NCBI GenBank assembly: GCA_938044055.1
Contig: CALIQO010000015.1
Location: forward strand, 1-10,474
Length of the DNA: 10,474 nt
From: an uncultured Saprospiraceae bacterium
GTDB lineage: Bacteria > Bacteroidota > Bacteroidia > Chitinophagales > Saprospiraceae
Reading direction: 5' to 3'
Notes under the pieces: generated by a model
Told to the model about the DNA's origin: nothing
Databases searched by the model: none
The model's input: only the letters and a program-made list of their open reading frames with translations
Part shown: positions 7,098 to 10,474 of the stretch, piece after piece
Layout of the letters: each line of letters opens with the position of its first letter
Numbering within the stretch: position 1 is the stretch's first letter
Position numbers and translations under genes: made by a program

Positions 7098-8339
7098 TTA
7101 TACTTCGTCTAGATATTGTGTTCTTATAGAATCCGTGTTGCTATTCTTGATGAGATTTCTGCCTAACTGATACATATGAACTTCATCCGGTCCATCTGCC
7201 AACCTCAGCAATCTACCCGTAGTATAATATTCTACGAGTGGAATATCATTGGTCATTCCTTTGCCTCCAAAAATCTGCATAGCCCTATCAACAACATCAC
7301 ACACCATCTTAGGGGCGACTATTTTAATCATTGAAATCAATTCTTTGGCTTCCTTAATTCCCTTTTTATCTATAGTATCGGCAGCAGAAAGTGTAAGCAA
7401 TCTAGCCTGCTCTATCTCACAAGCAGATCTTGCAATGTCTTGTCTGATAGAACTGTAAGACGACAGTGACTTACCGAATGTCTCTCTTTCTTTAACCCGT
7501 CTACACATATATTTCAATGTTCTTTCTGCCATTCCGATCAGACGCATACAATGATGAATTCTACCAGGGCCTAATCTTCCTTGGGCAATCTCGAAACCTC
7601 TACCTTCACCAAGTATTAAATTGTTAGCAGGAACACGCACATCTTTCAGTTCGATTTCTGCATGGCCGCCAGGAAAATGGTGTTCACTAAATACTGGCAA
7701 GCTTCTTACCCTCGTTACGCCCTCAGCATCTGGCGGCACAATGATCATACTTTGCTGTGCGTGAGGCGGTCCATCGGGATCTGTTTTTCCTAAAAGGATG
7801 TAACAACCTACATGCGGATGCAAAGCTTGAGAAGACCACCATTTTCTTCCATTGATAACGTATTCATCTCCCTGCCTGACTATACTTGTCTCAATATTGC
7901 GTGCATCAGAAGATGCTACTTGAGGTTCTGTCATTAAAAAAGCGGATCTGATCTTGCCTTCTAGGAGGGGCTTTAACCATTGCTCTTGTTGTTCTGGAGA
8001 ACCGTACTTAGCCAGCACTTCCATATTACCCGTATCCGGAGCGCCACAGTTAAAAACCTCTGAAGCCCAGGTAAGCTTCCCCATCTCCTGTGCAAGAGGA
8101 GCGTACTCAAGATTGGTTAAGCCAGGGCTGAAATCTCCATAATCTTCTGGGAGAAATAAATTCCACAATCCTGCTGCTTTTGCTTTTGCTTTCAATCCTT
8201 CCATCTGAGGAAAAACACCTGTAGGACTTGTCAACGCAAAATCTCTATAAGCCTTCTCTAATGGGAATAAATGTGTATCCATAAAATCACGAATTGTGTG
8301 GATTCTTTCTTGCGTCTTCTCCGTAAATTGAAAATTCAT
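7098..8339 (-). CDS. ACAD10/11-type acyl-CoA dehydrogenase family protein (LvaC-like)
   Basis: A 413-residue FAD-binding acyl-CoA dehydrogenase of normal length. It has the N-terminal helical domain (about 1-130), middle beta domain (LMTEPQVASSDARN at 135-148, GRKWWSS at 164-170) and C-terminal helical domain (RETFGKSL at 285-292, QIFGGKGM at 355-362). Several stretches mark the ACAD10/11 branch: GAPDTGNMEVLAKYG (99-113), QGRLGPGRIHHCMRLIG (253-269) and ADGPDEVH (381-388). In ordinary medium-chain enzymes the last site reads EGT with a catalytic Glu; here Asp382 occupies it. In this branch the known reaction is conversion of 4-phosphoacyl-CoA with loss of phosphate, not simple dehydrogenation. 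The gene sits between an SDR (29 bp upstream) and the kinase (12 bp downstream), as expected for the two-step kinase/eliminase pair. Family assignment is strong; the chain length of the substrate is unknown. Confidence 0.9.
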   Translation of the reverse strand: MNFQFTEKTQERIHTIRDFMDTHLFPLEKAYRDFALTSPTGVFPQMEGLKAKAKAAGLWNLFLPEDYGDFSPGLTNLEYAPLAQEMGKLTWASEVFNCGAPDTGNMEVLAKYGSPEQQEQWLKPLLEGKIRSAFLMTEPQVASSDARNIETSIVRQGDEYVINGRKWWSSQALHPHVGCYILLGKTDPDGPPHAQQSMIIVPPDAEGVTRVRSLPVFSEHHFPGGHAEIELKDVRVPANNLILGEGRGFEIAQGRLGPGRIHHCMRLIGMAERTLKYMCRRVKERETFGKSLSSYSSIRQDIARSACEIEQARLLTLSAADTIDKKGIKEAKELISMIKIVAPKMVCDVVDRAMQIFGGKGMTNDIPLVEYYTTGRLLRLADGPDEVHMYQLGRNLIKNSNTDSIRTQYLDEV

Positions 8340-8368
8340 CTATTGTATTTTTTCTAAATGTATCGCTC

Positions 8369-9130
8369 TTATAATAATAAACCGCCATCAACCACTAGAG
8401 TATGACCAGTTACAAAAGCAGATTTATCGGAAGCCAACCAATATATAGCTTCTGCCATTTCTTCTGGTTGAGCATATCTCTTCAATGGAATTGATCTTAC
8501 TAACTTCTCTCTCATGTCAGGGACTAAAAACATGCTGTCTTCCAGGAGTTGAGTCTCTGTGAATGATGGGCAGATGCAATTGATTCTTATATTCCGAGAT
8601 GCATACTCTAGCGCAGCACTCTTGGTCATCCCTACCACTGCAAACTTACTCGCAGCATATGCCATTCCAGTTGTAGATGCTTTAACTCCAGCAAGAGAAG
8701 CTACATTAACTATGTTCCCTGAACCTTGTTCAAGCATATAACCGAGTGCTACTTTCATTCCATAAAAAACACCTGATTGATTTACAGCAATTACCTTGTC
8801 CCAATCTTCTAGCGTGTGTTCAGATGCTCTCCTGTATTCTTTCGTTCCTATTCCTGCATTATTTACCAGTAGATCGATGGTTTTATATTTTTCAACCGTC
8901 TGATCGATTAGCGATTTAACTTCCTCGTAATTAGATACATCCACCTTGATAAAATCAGCTTGCTTCCCCTCCTTAACTAAATCATCAACAGCGTGCTTTC
9001 CGGCTTCTTCATTGATATCAGAAATGATTACTATATAATTTTTCTCTGCAAGCAACTTACTCGTAGATAATCCGATTCCATCTGCACCGCCTGTTACGAT
9101 AGCTATCTTATTCTTTGATTCTTCAGACAT
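8369..9130 (-). CDS. Short-chain dehydrogenase/reductase, first gene of the operon
   Basis: A 253-residue classical SDR: TGGADGIG (13-20), NNAG (90-93) and the catalytic residues Asn117, Ser145, Tyr158 and Lys162 (YAASK), ending VDGGLLL. Strand 2 ends IISDIN with Asp38, which predicts NAD(H) use. It differs clearly from the second SDR of the operon in the substrate loop (about 190-215), so the two are unlikely to be redundant copies. In the P. putida levulinate pathway an SDR (LvaD) reduces 4-ketoacyl-CoA to 4-hydroxyacyl-CoA. This gene could play that part, or could oxidise a 3-hydroxyacyl-CoA or an alcohol. It is the promoter-proximal gene, starting at the divergent regulatory region, with 29 bp to the acyl-CoA dehydrogenase gene. 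Fold and cofactor class are well supported; the substrate is open. Confidence 0.85.
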   Translation of the reverse strand: MSEESKNKIAIVTGGADGIGLSTSKLLAEKNYIVIISDINEEAGKHAVDDLVKEGKQADFIKVDVSNYEEVKSLIDQTVEKYKTIDLLVNNAGIGTKEYRRASEHTLEDWDKVIAVNQSGVFYGMKVALGYMLEQGSGNIVNVASLAGVKASTTGMAYAASKFAVVGMTKSAALEYASRNIRINCICPSFTETQLLEDSMFLVPDMREKLVRSIPLKRYAQPEEMAEAIYWLASDKSAFVTGHTLVVDGGLLL

Positions 9131-9216
9131 ATTTTTTCAATAATCCTTGACAATTGCTTTTTTGAAAATCGAAGTGGATTGAAAAAATTGTTCTATTTTA
9201 TCCACCTATTATTACC

Positions 9217-9236
9217 ATCTGTAATGTACTACAGAT
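9217..9236. promoter_or_regulatory. 20-bp palindrome in divergent promoter region, candidate operator
   Basis: Two perfect 7-bp arms, ATCTGTA (9217-9223) and TACAGAT (9230-9236), flank a 6-nt centre. The site lies in the 195-bp gap between the divergent operon (start 9130) and the lipoprotein gene (start 9326). Length and symmetry suit a dimeric repressor such as a TetR- or GntR-type protein. On the minus strand one arm overlaps a weak TTACAG (9219-9224), which sits 18 bp before TAAAAT (9195-9200). Those boxes resemble a primary-sigma promoter but not the usual Bacteroidota consensus, so the promoter itself is uncertain. No regulator gene is in the window. Confidence 0.45.
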
Positions 9237-9325
9237 AATGTGATTTTTCAGCACGAACCTAGAATTTCGATCGTTATGCATACGAGCAAGATCTATCATT
9301 CAACAGTTATGCTTAAATTAAAGAA

Positions 9326-10291
9326 ATGCAACTTAAACCTTACTTAATCATTCTACCCTTTCTTTATTTATTTAGCTGCACTGAGACTCCAGTGCCAACT
9401 GAGTATATTATAGCAGAAAAGAGTTTTGTGCCGGAAGGAATCACTTATAGCAAGCAGACAGATAAGTTTTACCTTACCAGTGTAGGTCTAGCTAAGATTC
9501 TTGAATTAGACCGTAAAACGGGGGAACAGATTGATTTCATTTCTCAGAATGAATATGACTATACGCCAGGAGCAGGAATTCTTGTAGATGAAGATGAGCA
9601 GATTCTATATGCCCTCGGCGGATATTATCAATTAAGTGACCCTCAGACTTCATTGTTTGGTTTTGATATTAAAACGAAAAAACTCATAAAAAAATATGAT
9701 GCACCAGAAGGAAGCAACCATTTCCTCAATGACTTAATACAAGACAAAGAAGGAAATCTTTACATCACAGATTCTAAAGATTCTTCTGTCTATATTTTAG
9801 ATAAAGGAAGTGAATCCATCAAGTTGTTTTTTAAATCCCCTGAGATTGAATTCCCTAATGGGATCGCTATTTCAGATGACAATTCTAAATTGTACATTGC
9901 TTCTATGGTACAAGGTGTGAGAATCTTAGACCTCGAAACTATGAACTTACTTAATGACAGAGATACAATGGGTATATCTCAAGGTATAGATGGCTTGGAA
10001 TTTCACAACGATCACTTATACGCGGTGCAGAATAGTGTAGGAGCAAATTCATTTAATTTCAGAAAATTAATTCTCAATGAAAACCAAGATGGAATTATAG
10101 ATGTAGAAGTTATTGACAGCCACAATCCAGAACTAGATGTGCCATTGACATTCTGCATTGCTGGTAGAAAAGCAATTGTAATAGGAAACTCTAACCTTCA
10201 ACACTTAGACCAGAAAACCTTCAAATTTAATGATTCAGAAACTGTCCTTCCTACCAGACTACTAACTTATGATTTAGGTCAATCACAATAA
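9326..10291 (+). CDS. SMP-30/gluconolactonase-like lipoprotein, possible lactonase
   Basis: A 321-residue lipoprotein. Residues 1-18 are a signal with the lipobox L15-F16-S17-C18, so the mature protein is probably lipidated at Cys18 and held in the periplasm or outer membrane. The rest is a six-bladed propeller of the SMP-30/gluconolactonase/LRE type: VPEGITY (35-41), LNDLIQDKEGNLYITDS (134-150), FPNGIAISDDNSKLYIAS (176-193) and GIDGLEFHNDHLYAV (220-234). Glu37, Asn135, Asn178 and Asp222 are candidates for the four metal ligands that family members use to hydrolyse lactones. It is transcribed divergently from the acyl-CoA operon across a palindrome. If it is a lactonase, gamma-lactone to 4-hydroxy acid would be a sensible reaction here. 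Non-catalytic sugar- or ligand-binding relatives exist, so enzyme activity is not certain. Confidence 0.7.
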   Translation: MQLKPYLIILPFLYLFSCTETPVPTEYIIAEKSFVPEGITYSKQTDKFYLTSVGLAKILELDRKTGEQIDFISQNEYDYTPGAGILVDEDEQILYALGGYYQLSDPQTSLFGFDIKTKKLIKKYDAPEGSNHFLNDLIQDKEGNLYITDSKDSSVYILDKGSESIKLFFKSPEIEFPNGIAISDDNSKLYIASMVQGVRILDLETMNLLNDRDTMGISQGIDGLEFHNDHLYAVQNSVGANSFNFRKLILNENQDGIIDVEVIDSHNPELDVPLTFCIAGRKAIVIGNSNLQHLDQKTFKFNDSETVLPTRLLTYDLGQSQ

Positions 10292-10346
10292 GCGTACTCG
10301 GCATCTTAGGTTAAAAAATAGTTCGTATAGGCATAAAATAGATACT

Positions 10347-10447
10347 GCCATTAAAATGACGCAATAATGGCGGCACCTAGGATTAGCTTTATCATGAAGC
10401 TTCATTGATATTACACTTGTAAGTTATCAATGACTCATTATAAATGA
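10347..10447. repeat. Cluster of inverted repeats downstream of the lipoprotein gene
   Basis: Several hairpin-forming elements are packed into about 100 bp of non-coding sequence. GCCATTA (10347-10353) pairs with TAATGGC (10365-10371). ATGAAGCTTCAT (10394-10405) is a perfect 12-bp palindrome. TCATTGATA (10402-10410) pairs with TATCAATGA (10425-10433), with TTAC/GTAA (10411-10414, 10419-10422) nested inside. TCATT (10435-10439) pairs with AATGA (10443-10447). The 10394 and 10402 elements overlap, so the pairings compete. No T tract follows any of them. They may serve termination of the lipoprotein transcript or regulation of a gene beyond the window edge. Confidence 0.4.
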
Positions 10448-10474
10448 TCCTATGCTTAAGAAATCACTTTACAC

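Overview
The window is AT-rich chromosomal DNA from a member of the Bacteroidota. Three features point there: an outer-membrane beta-barrel protein with an N-terminal carboxypeptidase-regulatory-like domain, an exported beta-propeller protein with a C-terminal type IX secretion sorting domain (YPNPTSG), and a short lipoprotein signal (LFSC). Together they suit a marine or environmental Flavobacteriia/Saprospiria-type organism. The exact lineage cannot be read from the window. No rRNA, tRNA, CRISPR array, insertion sequence, phage gene or integrase was seen.

Left part (1-4344), plus strand: a TonB-receptor-like outer-membrane protein (221-2548), a small DoxX-like membrane protein (2726-3067), and a secreted WD40/TolB-like beta-propeller cargo of the type IX system (3112-4344). 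These look like individually useful surface or envelope genes, not an obvious pathway. The gaps 1-220, 2549-2725 and 10292-10474 contain no convincing gene.

Centre (4358-9130), minus strand: a tight five-gene operon with gaps of 12-49 bp. In transcription order it reads SDR dehydrogenase, ACAD10/11-type acyl-CoA dehydrogenase, aminoglycoside-phosphotransferase-like kinase fused to a DUF6285/LvaB-like domain, FabG-like SDR, and NodN/MaoC-type enoyl-CoA hydratase. The combination matches the chemistry known for LvaABC of Pseudomonas putida and for ACAD10/11 of animals. There a 4-hydroxyacyl-CoA is phosphorylated on its 4-hydroxyl, phosphate is eliminated by the ACAD-like flavoprotein, and the product is funnelled into beta-oxidation. 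The MaoC and FabG-like enzymes would supply hydration and oxidation steps, and the first SDR could interconvert 4-keto and 4-hydroxy groups. Unlike P. putida, the kinase and its small partner are one polypeptide here. The operon converges on the type IX cargo gene, and a 13-bp perfect hairpin sits between them.

Right part: a 195-bp divergent promoter region (9131-9325) with a 20-bp palindrome separates the operon from an SMP-30/gluconolactonase-like lipoprotein (9326-10291, plus strand). Gamma-lactones are the cyclic form of 4-hydroxy acids, so a lactonase controlled with a 4-hydroxy-acid operon makes biochemical sense. The working model, which is inference, is: periplasmic or outer-membrane lactone hydrolysis, uptake, CoA activation by an enzyme outside this window, then phosphorylation, elimination, hydration and oxidation by the operon. 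The last 130 bases hold several nested inverted repeats of unknown role.
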